Shown: piece after piece, positions 1 to 11,731 of the stretch | Layout of the letters: each line of letters opens with the position of its first letter | Numbering within the stretch: position 1 is the stretch's first letter | Assembly: GCA_930367205.1 (NCBI GenBank) | Contig: OV884013.1 | Location: 113,603,475 to 113,667,474, forward strand | Length of the DNA stretch: 64,000 nt | Source of the DNA: Acanthosoma haemorrhoidale | Taxonomy: Eukaryota; Arthropoda; Insecta; Hemiptera; Acanthosomatidae | Direction: 5' to 3' | Notes under the pieces: generated by a model | What the model saw: the letters and a program-made list of their open reading frames with translations, nothing else | Told to the model about the DNA's origin: nothing | Databases searched by the model: none | Program-made: the position numbers and the translations under genes

Positions 1-94
<94 letters not shown>

Positions 95-171
95 AGAGAG
101 AGCGAGTGAGATATAGAGAGCGAGAGAGAGACTGAGAGAGAGAGCGCGTGAGATCAAACGAGGAGAGAGAG

Positions 172-252
<81 letters not shown>
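1..252. repeat. (GA)n microsatellite
   Basis: Almost pure GA dinucleotide repeat with a few interruptions (GCGAG, GATATAGAG, GCGCGTGAG) in the middle third. The window starts inside it, so the true left edge is unknown. The strand is strictly purine, so it could form triplex DNA or act as a GAGA-factor-type binding tract. That is inference; the repeat itself is directly visible. Confidence 0.97.
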
Positions 253-3200
253 TAATTAACAAAAGTGTTATTTGCCAACGGCTCTGTAAGGTAGGATTGA
301 GATATCTGGCTACTTATTGCTGGGCCACGAGGCGTTGAGAGGTAGCTAACTAGACGACCCTCCTCCAGCAGTGAACAGAGACACAAAAGGCGGAGGATGT
401 GATCTCGCAATCATTACAGGGATGAGCCATATCTCTTGCTACTCACAGCTTCCGACGCTCATAGGAGCCAACTTCATTCGAAATTAACTTTTACCAAATA
501 TATTCAATCACAAGTAGAACAAGTGGATATATTTGTTTGTGTGAATGCAAAATGTGTTCATTTATCTGGCCAGTATTAACAGTTTATAAACACATGCTTG
601 GCTAGCGCCGTCATAACTTTTCACGATTATTTATTTATCTCGTATCCATTGATTCAAAATTATTCTTTTAATTTAGTATTGTATTTTACTCCTAATCATT
701 TCTTGTTACTTTCTATTTTTATAACGTTCCAGCTATGAATTACCACTCCTGGTGAAGATTCTTCCAGATTCAAGACTAAAATATTAATAAGTAAGCCACC
801 AGATATGCAAGAATACACTGTGGCTATGGTCCGACGAGATCACCAGCAGGATGGAAATAGTTGGCTTACAGAACTAAAATAAACATAAAGTATAACCAAA
901 AATTTAAAATAAATAAATAAATAATAATATAATAGCAAAATAATTTACCGTTCAGTTCAGTTAAACAGCCCAATACTGTTTCGGTTTTATTGGTATAAAA
1001 TTACGTCGATCCGGGGTGTCAGGAGGAACCAGGGAAAAAGGTGGGACTATGAAGCAGAATGAGAGATCCCGAGGAGAACCTGTACATGAGGGAATTTGAA
1101 ATCTCTCGAAAGCAATGGATTGTATTGGAATGCACAAGACAGCAAAACTGGATGGTTAGGCCCCCTATGGAGTACGCACGAGATGTGGGATGGATTATTA
1201 AACGAGATTGGACGATGGTAATCTCATTAGTATAAGGACTTGAATAAGTGACCTTTGGCCGTCAGAACCCCGCGAGCTATTTTTATTTCGTATGGATTTA
1301 TATGTTTGGTCTGGCAATATCTTATTTGTGTCATTCCGTTAAATTCCTGAACCCGTCTTATTTTCCAATCTTGATATCTTTAATATTAAGTATTTTCTAA
1401 GCGGTCATCTTCCGAGTTTTTTAGCTTTGCGCCGTTTCATTTATTGCTTGCTGTACAGCAACTATGGCATGAGAGCTCCTGCTTTCATTCAACTCGATCT
1501 TTATGTTTGTATTTGTCTTCATAAAAGTACTTGGAGATAACCACTGGACATGGACATTGGTAGACTCTCACTACCTTCCTGACTCCATCCGCCTTTCTAG
1601 GCATTCCACACCCCATATCCTTCTCACACATCCTTCAAATAGGGGTCTCCCCTTAGTGAAAGGCACTTTCCAGCCAAAAATAATTTTCCTTATTTTTCCC
1701 ACATCCCTATTTTTATAAGTTTGAGAGCTTAGGAAAAAAACAAAAAAAAACACTGGACATGACCCACATACAGACTTACCATTTCCTTCATGCCCTGTCC
1801 AGACTATTCTATCAAAGGCACCCGAATCCTCTTATGGATAAGGAACACAAAGTTTACCTGACACGCCATGACGACTCCTGAGGAACTGGAGTAGGGATTT
1901 ATTTAAATAAATCACCATGAACATGCTCCTGCATATATGGAGGCATCTTTGTCACATGCCATTACTATTCACCATCTCATCCACTGTTTGTATTATTCAT
2001 TTCCTATTAACAGTTGTGAATAAATATATGACAAAAAAAATTATCATCGTGAGAAGTAAAAAAAAACGGGAAGTTGGTTACACGTTTCCTAACTTTAAAC
2101 ATTTATTCACAGGGCAGGATCTGTTCAAGATTGGATATTCTGAATTATTTTTAGCGAGGATATGTGACATTTAAGCAGCCATCTTGAAAATATTTTTCAT
2201 GATAATCCATTAATTATAGTCATAGTCACGGGTAACGATTGAAAACCCGTTCTGTGGAAAATATGTAAAAATGTCTCGAGACATGAGCCTTTCAAATTTG
2301 AAACTTATGAACCAGAACAAGCCGAAGAAAAACAAAATTTATGAGAAGTGTGTTCACCATGAAAAAGTGTTATAGTGTGTGAGGTAGTCTAAGGTTCGAC
2401 GCTTAATAAAAAAACTTAAGAATTCTTCAAAGAAGTTTTAGGATCCTGATGATGTACAACGCTCAATCAGCGGAAATTTCGTTCTTAGACGTGTTGTACT
2501 TTTGTTGATGTGTTTTAGCAACACAGTATCTGTTTGTATTTTGTATATATAATACAACTTCGTACAAACTGGACTTATAGTCCAGCCCGTGTTTTTCTCT
2601 CTCCTGGCCTAGTTTTATGTGCCTATATTAAATATAAATATGTATTTTGTAAATATATGCATAGAATATACATACATATATGTATTGCATGGTAGATGCA
2701 GAATCTAAGTACCCTTGGGCTGCACTAATCCTGGCGCGGCCTTGATTGTGCAAGATAGTTGTGTAACCAAGGCGTGGCCCCCCGCCTTTTTTTTACCTAC
2801 CTATTCTGCGGAGGCCGGGATATTTAGGATATTCGGGTCTTACTATTGCTCATGAGTGGCTGAAGAAGTTCCTGATCAGGAAGCTCTGGTAGGGTAAGCT
2901 ATCAAATATTGGGCTTAATGTATTTTTAAAGTGATTTTTTTTTTGTCACTTACAGCTCCGAAATGTACAAGAGTTGTTCCTAACAACATTGCCAGAGCAT
3001 CTTTGAAAAAACATCTAAGACGTAATTCCCATAAGAAAAGAAAAAAATGTCCTGAAAACAATAAAAATTCATAGTTAATGACTTTCTATGATTCGTATTA
3101 CTTATTACTTTTCTGTAAATCCAAAAACCACCAACACTACATTACTCTAAAATCATAACCTCAAAATGAGCAAATTTCTCATCAAAATATAGTTTATAAA

Positions 3201-3604
3201 ATTCTTGTAAGACCTCCATTAACTCATGCATCGCCATCTTGTTCTAGTAACTTCCTTAAACTGCAGAGAATACATTTCTAAGAATAATAAATTTACTTAA
3301 GCGTACTACCATCTCCATGACTACATGATACCGCTGACATTGACTTTATTTAGAACAGAGTAAAAGAAAGCCCTCAAAGGTTTCTTGAGAATGTTAAGAT
3401 GGTGCACAATAATTTAGTAAAAGGTTTTGTGTACAATGTTTCAACTAGGAAGTAAGAATAACATCTAAAAAAAGTATTTTTTGGTTTTCTAGCATGTAAA
3501 TAAGTGTAATATTTATATTTGTGTTTTAGTTTAGAGGCGTCTAGGTTCTAGAGAGGTTGTATTGTCTCCGTGTAAAATTAAACAAAACAAAGAAAATTAT
3601 TAAA
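253..3604. other. AT-rich non-coding DNA, nothing recognised
   Basis: About 3.3 kb with only short chance reading frames (the longest is 85 codons near 1917-2174, AT-rich and without a recognisable domain). I see no transposase, reverse transcriptase, RNA gene or tandem array. Short A/T homopolymers occur near 1735, 2030 and 2935. The block at about 1000-1250 is slightly richer in G+C but encodes nothing I know. Confidence 0.5.
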
Positions 3605-4092
3605 TAAAAACATACCTTACATTCTCGAACTCATTCCTTCCAAATCCATGAAATTCCATAGTAACCTATCCAACCATCCTAATCCCCTGCACGCCACTCA
3701 TCCCTATAACCTCCTCGGAGACTAAAACGGCAGTGGCCTCGTGGCCTGCGATAGATGCGTGACAGTGGGAGTCCTGGCAATGGCCAGTTTCTCCAATCAT
3801 GTCCTGAGCGTCTTGGTAAGCCTCCGCTGGCTCGTATCCGGTGACCCGGCTGATGTAGGAGCGTGGGGAACTTCCCAAGACTCCGCTTCCTCTTTCGCAT
3901 GCGAGGGAGGTGACAAATATGTGGATTTAGGAGGTCTGTGGGCTGTTTGTAAATACTGTATGAATGAGCGAGTGAATGAAAATTGTAAATATGGCATGAA
4001 TGAGAACATTTATCACAATGTAAATTACTTATTGCCCGACGAGGCAGATTGTAATTTTATCATAATAAAGTTGTTGTTAAATAAAAAAAAAA
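3605..4092 (+). mobile_element. LINE-A (Jockey-like) 5'-truncated copy
   Basis: This copy begins in the last codons of the reverse-transcriptase ORF; the conserved peptide FMKFHSNLSNHPNPLA and the motif PRRLKRQ can be read on the plus strand. That ORF ends in TAG, immediately followed by ATG of the downstream small frame. The long 3' region contains AGTCCTGGCAATGGCCAGTT, CCCAAGACTCCGCTTCCTC and GTAAATACTGTATGAATGAG, all repeated in the other copies. It ends with AATAAAG and a poly-A run of about 10, which fixes the 3' end and the strand. The stem of the terminal hairpin has decayed here. This is a dead, 5'-truncated insertion typical of target-primed reverse transcription. Confidence 0.88.
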
Positions 4093-4860
4093 TTCCAAAT
4101 GGCACATCTGTAAGATTTAGTTGTATGTTTATTAATGTTCCTGAGGCTATTAATTACTCATCCTTTGGTGGGTACTTCATAGGTTCAAAAGTAATCGTGT
4201 AGTTCAATTGCCGTCGATTAAATTAATAGACGAGAAAGGCCCTATTAAGTGTCTTGCTAACATCTTAATTATTTTGGTTAGTGGTTCCGCAGACAAATCC
4301 GACTCGATTTTAAATATTTCTTGGAGCTTTCTTTTACATTATATCACTGACAACGTAGAATCGTCAGAGAAATTGATTAATCATAGCTATGGTTAATTAA
4401 CTACTAGCCCATTCGATGATCGTTATATACAGCCCACACTGCTGTCGTTAGCGTATGTGGGTAACCAATCCCGAAGCGACAGGGCCGCTCCAGCCAAAGG
4501 GAACACGTGGAGCCCTCGACGGCCATGTGTAGGCCCTAAATCAAAGGAGGCTGACGTGGTCCAGACAGGGAGGGAATAATCAAGCGCCATTAGCTATTTA
4601 GATAGTCGGCCAGGAAGGAGGACTTTAGGGATTTAGGGACTCAATTAAGGGAGTAAAGTACCACTTACGTCAAATGTGTCTTCGTCACGGGACTGCTCTG
4701 TCATTGAAGCAGTTATTTATCTGAATAGCACCTGATGGCCCATCACAGGCATTCTTGTGCCTGGCACCAATTTAGTATTTAAATTATTGTTTTCTCCTTC
4801 ATCTCAATATAACAACCTATAATTAAGGAGACTCTCGGGAAAACGCATAATGCAATGGTA
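4093..4860. other. Non-coding; GC-richer island around 4400-4660
   Basis: The first part is AT-rich. Around 4400-4660 the base composition rises and the sequence becomes non-repetitive, with TAATTAA-type homeodomain-like words on its left flank. I find no coding frame. A conserved regulatory element is possible but is inference only. Confidence 0.3.
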
Positions 4861-5485
4861 AAGGGTGTCCCAGAATTAACGCAAGATTTGATTTAAATAG
4901 AAAAAACAGTTTTTAGTATTTTTGTTGTTATTTTTTTATTAAATTACAAAGTGAATAGGATAGGGTTATTTATGGAATAACACATCGGGCAAATGGCCTC
5001 CACGACTTTGCTGGACCATACGCACTCTTTTGTGGAAATTTTCCGTGACCGTTTGGCATAAATGTGGTTGAATTTCGTATATGCAGGGTTTAATTTCCTC
5101 TTTTAATGCACGGGTGGATGTGGGCTTGTAGACACACACCTTTGACTTCAAATAACCCCATAAAAAGAAATCTAAAGGTGTTAAATCACACGATCTAGGG
5201 GGCCAATTCTGATCACCGAAACGAGAGAGTACACGACCTGGAAATGTCTCATGCAGTATTTGAATTGTTTCATAGGCTGTATGGCATGTGGCACTATTTT
5301 CTTGAAACCACATATTGGCCACATCAATATCATCCAATTTCGGCCCAAAGAACTGTGTTTACGACGCCGAATTGATGTTTCTGGATTTTTAACAACACTC
5401 TCACGAACTGCTTCGATATTGACATTTGAACGGCTTGTTTTTGGACGACCAGTGTGTTAAGTGTCTCCAACTGATCCAGTCTGCA
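4861..5485 (-). mobile_element. DD37E-type mariner relative, internally deleted copy 1
   Basis: The left end carries the family terminus AAGGGTGTCCCAGAATTAAC next to a TA dinucleotide (4859-4860). On the minus strand a 123-codon frame encodes the C-terminal part of a Tc1/mariner-superfamily transposase: DDIDVANMWFQ, ATCHTA, FPGRVLSRFGDQNWPPRSCD and LTPLDFFLWGYLKSKV are visible. Upstream of a junction near 5341-5348 the frame switches to the N-terminal half (reading back to the GDTKHTGRPKT-like region) and then breaks off. The central transposase region, with the second helix-turn-helix and first catalytic Asp, is absent. The same junction occurs in the copies at 52.3, 56.5 and 58.8 kb. The far terminal repeat is missing, so this copy is truncated and non-functional. 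The acidic D in FQENSATCH, normally FQQDGATCH, is also changed to N. Confidence 0.85.
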
Positions 5486-5624
5486 GTTGGCCTGTTGATG
5501 AAGGTGAACAGTAATCGTTGAAGATTTCGTTAATAAATATATGCTGTTTATACAATATACGAAAATAAATCAGTAATAGACCATATTTTGAAGGGACATG
5601 GCAACCGACTTTAGTGTACCTAGC

Positions 5625-5909
5625 TCCACCTCCACTAGCTCGTATGCGGTTACACGGCTGACGGAGGAGCGTGGGAGACTTCCCAAGACTCCGCTTCGTC
5701 TTTCGCATGCGAGTGAGGTGACAACCATGTGCATTTGGGAGGTCTCTGGGCTCTTTGTAAATACTGCATGAATGAGCAAGTGAATGATGAATTGTAAATA
5801 TGGTATGACTGAGAACATTTATCACAATTACTTATTGCCCAATGAGGCAGATTGTAATTTTAGCACAATAAAGAAGATTTAGTTTAAAAAAAAAAAAAAA
5901 AAAAAAAAA
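5625..5909 (+). mobile_element. LINE-A short 3' copy with poly-A tail
   Basis: Only the last ~260 bp of LINE-A remain, starting in the CTCGTATSCGGTKACRCGGCTGA block. The order is the same as in the longer copies: CCCAAGACTCCGCTTC, GTAAATACTGCATGAATGAG, CTTATTGCCCAATGAGGCAG, AATAAAG. A 24-base A run ends the element. Orientation and end are therefore secure. Confidence 0.88.
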
Positions 5910-6726
5910 TGGATTTAACATTTAGCATTAGAGAAGATAAATAAAAAATTGAAAGCTACAGTTCCAAGATCGCAAATATATTATTGTAGTATTTAATTTA
6001 TTTCTAGTTTTAGTGTCTAAAGGGATCTCACCAGCTTGCCTTACTCACGCTGTTCTAATTGTACAATCCAAAACATTGACTCCGCAGAATTCACTGAAAC
6101 GATAACAATAATTGTTTGCTGATGAATCAATTATCGTCGCCCTGGTGTCGCTTCGAATGTAAAAATAGTCAAGAAGATATTAAACAATGTGCGTGACTTG
6201 TATCAACGTTTTTGATTAAGTGTAGCTATTAGATTGTACGTTTTTAATGGCGATTTTGTGACTGTCGATAAGTCACAAGGACTGAGATTCTAAACCGGAA
6301 AGACGAGGTAGGTATAATGCGAATATGGGTTTTTGCAGATCTCGAGAGAGCAACGGGAGGGAGTCCCATAAGCAGTCCAATGCTCGCGGACTATCCCGCA
6401 GGACAACGGCAAGAAACGGGAAAATCCCAGCCTTTAGATTCCCCGATAAAAATGTTGATCTCCTTCTAACCGGTTCTGACATGCCGAAACTCCACCGCAG
6501 AAATCTTCATATGATGACGCTTAACTGGTGACTTGCACATTCAAAGTTCTTCAACGGCAGAGAGAGGTAGAGAGGGAGAGACAACTGTTTTCCTAGTTAA
6601 AGAAAGTCTTTTAAAGCTTCTTTATTTTTCTCCTGAAATAGTGTTTAGGAATGAAGTATTATTGTAAAGTACTTTATAGCACAGACTCACTTTCACAGCA
6701 CAAATAAACCGAATATCCACAACCGG
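5910..6726. other. Non-coding, nothing recognised
   Basis: Unique-looking AT-rich sequence. Overlapping short frames at about 6273-6531 on both strands show no known domain. Confidence 0.45.
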
Positions 6727-7735
6727 TAAATTACCTATATCTTTCCTTTTATCATTTATCAATAAACTTAATAACAAGACTTAATTACTCATTTACAATT
6801 TGTTAACTCAACTAACACAGCACCTAGTTGGAGTTGAATCAGTCGGATATCGGTAAACTTCAAACAAAATTCCATGTTTAAACATCGCAATGGCTCGTAT
6901 CCTGTGACGTGGCTGACGGAGGACTTCCCAAGACTCCGCTTCCTCTTTCGCATGGGAGGGAGGTGACAACCATCTGCATTTGAGAGGTCTCCGGGCTGTT
7001 TGTAAATACTTCATGAATGAGCGAGTGAATGAAAAATTGTAAATATGGTACAAATGACATAATTTATCACAATTACTTATTGCCCAATAAGGCAGATTGT
7101 AATTTTATCATAATAGAGCTGTTTAATAATATAAACATTGCAATAATACTGGGCAGAAGTGATGAGGATTTATGATAGATTTATAAATAAGTGTATATGT
7201 TTAGTTATAATTAACTAGCTCACGAATCAAAGGATATTCTGATGAAATTATATTGCTAAAGAACTTGTCTGTTTAGGCTGATGTTTGAAAATGAAGATGA
7301 GATAATGCAGATTCAAAGAAGCGAAATTTATTCTATGCTTGAAGATCACCACTGAGCATAAAGTAAGTTTAAAAAAATCATTTTGACAGTATTTTTTTGT
7401 CTCTCTCATGTATTTGTGTTATCTCATCTTCATTTTCCAACATTAGTCAAAAACAGACAAATTCTTTAGCAATAGTAGTCATCAGACAATCCTTTGAGTC
7501 GTGAGCTAGTTAATTACAACTAAACATATACACTTATTTATCAATCTATCATAAATCACTTCATGCCAAGTATTGCATGATTGAAATGTTTAAACATGTA
7601 ATTATACTTGAAGCTTACCGATATCGTTATGATTGACTCAACTCTTAAGAAGTTAAGCTAACAAATTGTAAATGGGCACTTTAGTCTTGTTATTAAGTTT
7701 ATTAATAAATGATAAATGGAAATATATAGGTAATT
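6727..7735. repeat. Long inverted repeat (foldback element) split by a LINE-A insertion
   Basis: The left arm (6727-6891 continued at 7145-7305) is complementary to the right arm (7418-7735). Matching pairs include TAAATTACCTATAT / ATATATAGGTAATTT at the outside, CATGTTTAAACAT / ATGTTTAAACATG in the middle and AAATGAAGATGAGATAA / TTATCTCATCTTCATTTTC at the inside. The spacer is about 110 bp. Once the LINE-A insertion is removed, the arms are about 320 bp each. No coding capacity is seen. This could be a foldback-type transposon, a MITE with very long termini, or an inverted duplication. A transcript across it would form a long hairpin. Confidence 0.8.
6892..7132 (+). mobile_element. LINE-A copy inserted in the foldback arm, 12-bp target duplication
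   Basis: A 3' LINE-A fragment (GGCTCGTATCC ... CCCAAGACTCCGCTTCCTC ... CTTATTGCCCAATAAGGCAG ... ATAATAGAGCT) interrupts the left arm of the inverted repeat. It is flanked by AAACATCGCAAT (6880-6891) and AAACATTGCAAT (7133-7144), a 12-bp target-site duplication with one mismatch. The perfect 16-base stem-loop CTTATT-GCCC-AATAAG lies at 7076-7091. There is no obvious poly-A tail, only GTTTAATAATAT. Confidence 0.9.
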
Positions 7736-8122
7736 TTTCGACTCCTTTAAAGGAAGAATACTATAGGTATGGGGATGGGTTCAATGTGGACAAATGGTAT
7801 GTTACTAGATAAAAGGTGAGACAGCTAAGACTTGATGTAACAGGAGTGAGATGACCCATACGAAGCATCAAACAGGTCTTTGGCTGCTATATAATTAAGG
7901 GCGGTCGCAGCAGGTGCTTGTAGGTCCTTAACCTTACCGTGGCCTTAAGCATTTCATTCTACCTCTTCGGTCGTGCCATTGTCCCATTTGTCCTCCAAAC
8001 TCTTTTCCGATTCGTCTTCAAAACAAAAAACTCTTCTTTCAAGCAACGAAAAAATAGTACAAATTCTTCTAGTATATAAATAACATTCTAATAAATTTAA
8101 GTAAAAATAGAATATGCATTTA
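7736..8122. other. Non-coding spacer
   Basis: Unique sequence between the foldback element and the mariner. No domain or repeat seen. Confidence 0.4.
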
Positions 8123-9081
8123 GGTCGTGTCATAAGTAACTTCCGTTTTTTTTTTTTATCAAACATTTATTTTGCTCTCATTAAAAAACAAAATTATATT
8201 AATTTTGACGAGTGCAGGACGCTTTTCATGGAGTTTCACTTGCATTCTTTGCAACTGCGGAACGTATCTATCTGCAGTTATCGTTAAATTTGACTTCAAC
8301 AACTCGTGGTGAATTATTCCCTGACAATCCCACCATACACACAATAAAATCTTTTTGCCATGGATGTTTGCTTTCGGATCTTTTGGTTCTCATCAAACCA
8401 CTGTCTTTTGCGGACTATATTGTCATAGGTGACCCATTTTTCATCGCCTATTACAATCCTGTTTAAAAAAGGCTCAATTTTTACCCGTGAGAGCAGACTT
8501 GTGGTGATTGACATGCGATCTTCTTTATTCCGTTCACTGAGATTGTGAGGTACCCACATTCCTAACTTTCTGACTTTCCCTAATTTCTCCAGGTTGCGTT
8601 TAACAGTTGATTGTGATGTATTCAACCTTTCTGCTATACCTCTTGTTGATTGACGTGGATTTTGCTCCAATATTGCCTTTAAAAGGTTGTCGTCAAAGTC
8701 GGAAGGACGTCCCGCCCTCGGTTCGTCTTTTAAGGTCGTATCTCCAGAACGGAATTTTAAAAACCAATTTCTAACTGCCCGATCAGTTATTAGTCCTTCA
8801 CCACATACACTGCATATTTTTTCAGCTGTCGCCCTAGCACTATTGCCTCGTTTAAATCCCCAAAGCATTACATGACGAATATGTACTTTTTGCCTCTCCA
8901 TTTCAGAGGTTAAAAAAAACAGTTTAACGTAACGTGAATCAGACAAAGCAGTTGACAAAAGACTAACTGAAGCCTCGCCTATATAGTGAAAACAAAAACT
9001 TGTTGTCATGGTAACTCATAGCGGGTAGATACGAACAATAGATTCTTCTTAGCTGCATCGGAAGTTACTTATGACTCGACC
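8123..9081 (-). mobile_element. Mariner element with terminal inverted repeats, 3' coding deletion
   Basis: The termini are GGTCGTGTCATAAGTAACTTCCG at the left and the complement of GGTCGAGTCATAAGTAACTTCCG at the right, next to TA on the left side. The element is about 960 bp, against roughly 1.3 kb for a complete mariner of this type. The loss is at the C-terminal side of the transposase. The related copy at 46.2 kb has the same termini but a different deletion. Confidence 0.9.
8160..8901 (-). pseudogene. Mariner transposase pseudogene (DD34D type, lacks C-terminus)
   Basis: The natural start is the Met of MERQKVHIRHVMLWGFKRGN, in front of the N-terminal helix-turn-helix. The order then is RAVRNWFLKFRSGDTTLKDEPRAG, the linker motif RPSDFDD, a second helix-turn-helix (IAERLNTSQSTVKRNLEKLG), WVPHNLSERNKEDR, and the first catalytic block VIGDEKWVTYDN with its Asp. 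A frameshift near 8320-8345 moves the reading to WWDCQGIIHHELLKSNLTIT. After EKRPALVK the sequence jumps straight into the 3' flank. The second and third catalytic Asp regions (HQDNARPH-type and SPDLAPSD-type in the family) are therefore deleted, and no active enzyme can be made. Intact relatives are about 345 residues. It is a transposase relic whose ends could still be mobilised in trans. Confidence 0.9.
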
Positions 9082-9807
9082 ATAACAGAATGAAAACTGA
9101 TGAAAATGTAAAGAAATCGTAACGAACTTAATGTGACAAAAGATGACTTTTTAGGGTCAATCCGGGATCTTGCTGAAATATGATGACCTATTTTTCCCCG
9201 TAAGGGTTCTCTATGCAAAATTATTGTTGATTTAGAAAATACTAAAAATAATTTACGAAAGAGGGACACAGAGGACACCACCACAAATTAGTTTCCAGTA
9301 AATATAAATAATTATAATATAAAAATCTATTTCCGTTTCTTGCTTGCAATTACTTACGGTATCAACGCAGCAAAAACACCATTTGACCCAGATCCAATTA
9401 TGTTAATTATGTATACTATTTTGCATAGGTTCTATTAAACATTGGCATTGCGTCGAATTGATTTATGACCAATAAAAGAATGGAAAAGTAAATATTTCTT
9501 AGACTTACTGCTTACATTATCTATCCTATATTATTTCAAAACTATTCAAAATCAATGCGTCGCGAGATCTGTTCCGTTTTAATAACTTCCAAATCCCTTC
9601 AAACATAAAAGAAGTTCAAATTTTCCATAGTGAACCCATTTGCTGAAATACAGGTCAAGTTCAGCAAGTCATTTTATGTCACTTTCTGATTCCGTGCTAT
9701 GCATTGATAAAACTGAATAATTATACCGTTAATGACGACTGTTGAAAATATCTTCATAAAATACTTCAGACTGTGGTCTTCTAGAGGGGCTCTAACTAAA
9801 TACTAAC
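9082..9807. other. AT-rich non-coding DNA
   Basis: No supported feature. A 71-codon minus-strand frame beside the mariner has no recognisable content. Confidence 0.4.
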
Positions 9808-10272
9808 ACCTTTATTTTGATAAAATTACAATCTGCCTTATTGCACAATAATTGTGATAAATGACCTCATTCGAATAATAATTACAATTTTTCATTCACT
9901 CGTTCATTCATACAGTATTTACAAACAGCCCAGAGACCACCCAAATCCACATGGTTGTCACCTCCCTCGCATGCGAAAGAGGAAGCAGAGTCTTGGGAAG
10001 TCCCCCACGCTCCTCCGTCAGCCTCGTTATTGGATAGAAGCCAGTTGAGGCTGGCCAAGAGCGTGAGAGCCACATAATTGGAGAAACTGGCCATTGCCAG
10101 GACTCCCGTTGTTACGCATTTATAGCAGGTCACGAGGCAACTGCCGTTTTAGTCTCCGAGGAGGATTATAGAGATTAGTGCAATGTAATGACTGTGCTAT
10201 CGTATTAGGGTGATTGGATATGTTCCAGAATTTAAGGTATATTAATATCGCTATGAATGGTTTTTCTAACTA
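9808..10272 (-). mobile_element. LINE-A copy, minus strand
   Basis: Reading the minus strand from 10272, the copy runs from the reverse-transcriptase tail region through a TAA-ATG junction (CTGCTATAAATGCG near 10125) and the CCCAAGACTCTGCTTCC and ACTGTATGAATGAACGAG blocks to AATTTTATC at 9820. There is no poly-A tail. The small frame after the junction is open for about 80 codons in one of its three frames. Confidence 0.85.
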
Positions 10273-10974
10273 TATAAAACTAATTTTTGTTCACCTGACT
10301 TGGCACAATATCAAAAGGATTTCTTTTTTTCATTTTCATAAATTTTATTGTTTTCAAAGAATAATTTGTGAAAATAAATAATTTAACAACAGTGAAAACG
10401 CAGTGTTAGACCAAAAAAAACAAACTATAAACCTCAAAGTTGATTTTTTTTTTTTCGTATTTAAACAGTGTTGAGTAAGCTGTTTCTAGAAGGCAGAAAC
10501 ACATTTATACGGCGGTTTACAAGTATGAGAGCTGTAAAAAGGAAAGATAATAAAGAAATAAAAATACATTCGAATTGACGTCGAAAGAAAGAGCGCGATT
10601 AACTGAGCCCAGACGAAATGTGGGGAAGTTAAGAAAGTTGAGTGGCACCGACGTGGGGCCTGACGTCAACAACCGGTCAAATAAAAAAGAACACGATGAC
10701 TTCTAGAGCACGTAGTAGTCGGCCGCTCGAGAACAGCAGCTGTCTGCCTGGTCCACCGGGGAGGGGCCACCGCCATTACATTAATGTATTCCAATATGTA
10801 AATATATATGCACCGATGTACATGAAGATAAATACATAGAAACCTGCATGTACTTAGTCATGAGAGAAACACTGTCAAGGTTTGATTAGCTGATAAAGAG
10901 AAACAGTAAGTACGTACTTAAGATCGTGCTTAAACGGCTCACATAATGGAGGACACCTTCGAAAAGCCACTGCA
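10273..10974. other. Non-coding spacer
   Basis: AT-rich, with a short GC-richer stretch at about 10610-10760 whose 65-codon frame has no recognisable domain. No repeat seen. Confidence 0.35.
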
Positions 10975-11731
10975 TAACTGTTTTATAATGCCTGCTTCCC
11001 ATATAACATTTATAATTTTCTAAGGACAAGTAGAAGGGGCCTGAACAGAACTGCATACCTGCCTCGTGACTTCATGGAAGTCACTGATGGTTCCCTGTTA
11101 TTTTTAAGTAAGCAACCGCATCCCTCCAAGACCTCCTTACTTCCCAGAATGTTATCCTTTTCTTATACATATATATCTCAGCTTTAGCCCAAGACCATTC
11201 TTGTGCCCAGAGTCTAGACAATTGTCTAGGCCTTAGACAATCCACCCAGTATGTAGTAACATAACTCTTAATATTTGTATATACCAGTGTTTTGCTTGTA
11301 CTTCATAATAAAGCTTTTCTTTTAAAAGACCCTCCTCTACAAAGATTATTTAACTAATGATATTATCTATTTAAATATGTTGATAGAAGACAATTCGTCG
11401 GAGTTTTCATGAAATTTCCCTTCCTCTATTACTTCCGATCGTTCCAGTTGTGCGATTCTCTATTAAGCAGTTGGGAATTTCCGTCAGTTTGAGTGTGAGA
11501 ATAAGGTAGGTATGCCTAGTAAGTACTATTCTCGAACGGGCGATCAACGGGGAGTTGTTAGTCAAGCTATGTTGTATGACTGTGTCTTGATAGTGGCCTA
11601 AACCACATTCCATTAATTTTCTGTTGCCTGTATGTCGGTTTAGGCGTGGATACTCAATAATATGATTGATCGACTAGCTTCCATACATTGTTTCTGTAGA
11701 GGATGGATGCCAACGCTATAGAATTTCCAGT
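10975..11731 (+). repeat. Repeat B, copy 1 (unclassified; possible LTR-element remnant)
   Basis: Nearly the whole block reappears inverted at 19005-19685. The left part (to about 11357) ends with a polyadenylation-like AATAAAGCTTTTCTTTTAAA and then GATTATTTAACT; this part alone also occurs at 18782-18955 and, shortened, at 44632-44787. The right part (11358-11731) is found only in copies 1 and 2. A module that recurs alone and at both ends of a short internal segment resembles an LTR arrangement. I see no primer-binding site, gag or pol, so the class is unproven. A ~60-codon minus-strand frame (GHYQDTVI..SLTNNSPLIA) is shared with copy 2, as expected from nucleotide identity. Confidence 0.75.

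Noticed and set aside
1917..2174. 85-codon frame as a small membrane protein gene
   Set aside because: AT-rich composition, Lys runs from A-tracts, no conserved motif and no neighbour context; chance frame.
3797..4009. Antisense frames recurring in LINE-A copies (for example FSFIPYLQFSFTRSFIQYLQ)
   Set aside because: They lie antisense to the LINE 3' region, shift frame between copies and reflect nucleotide similarity rather than a protein-coding gene.
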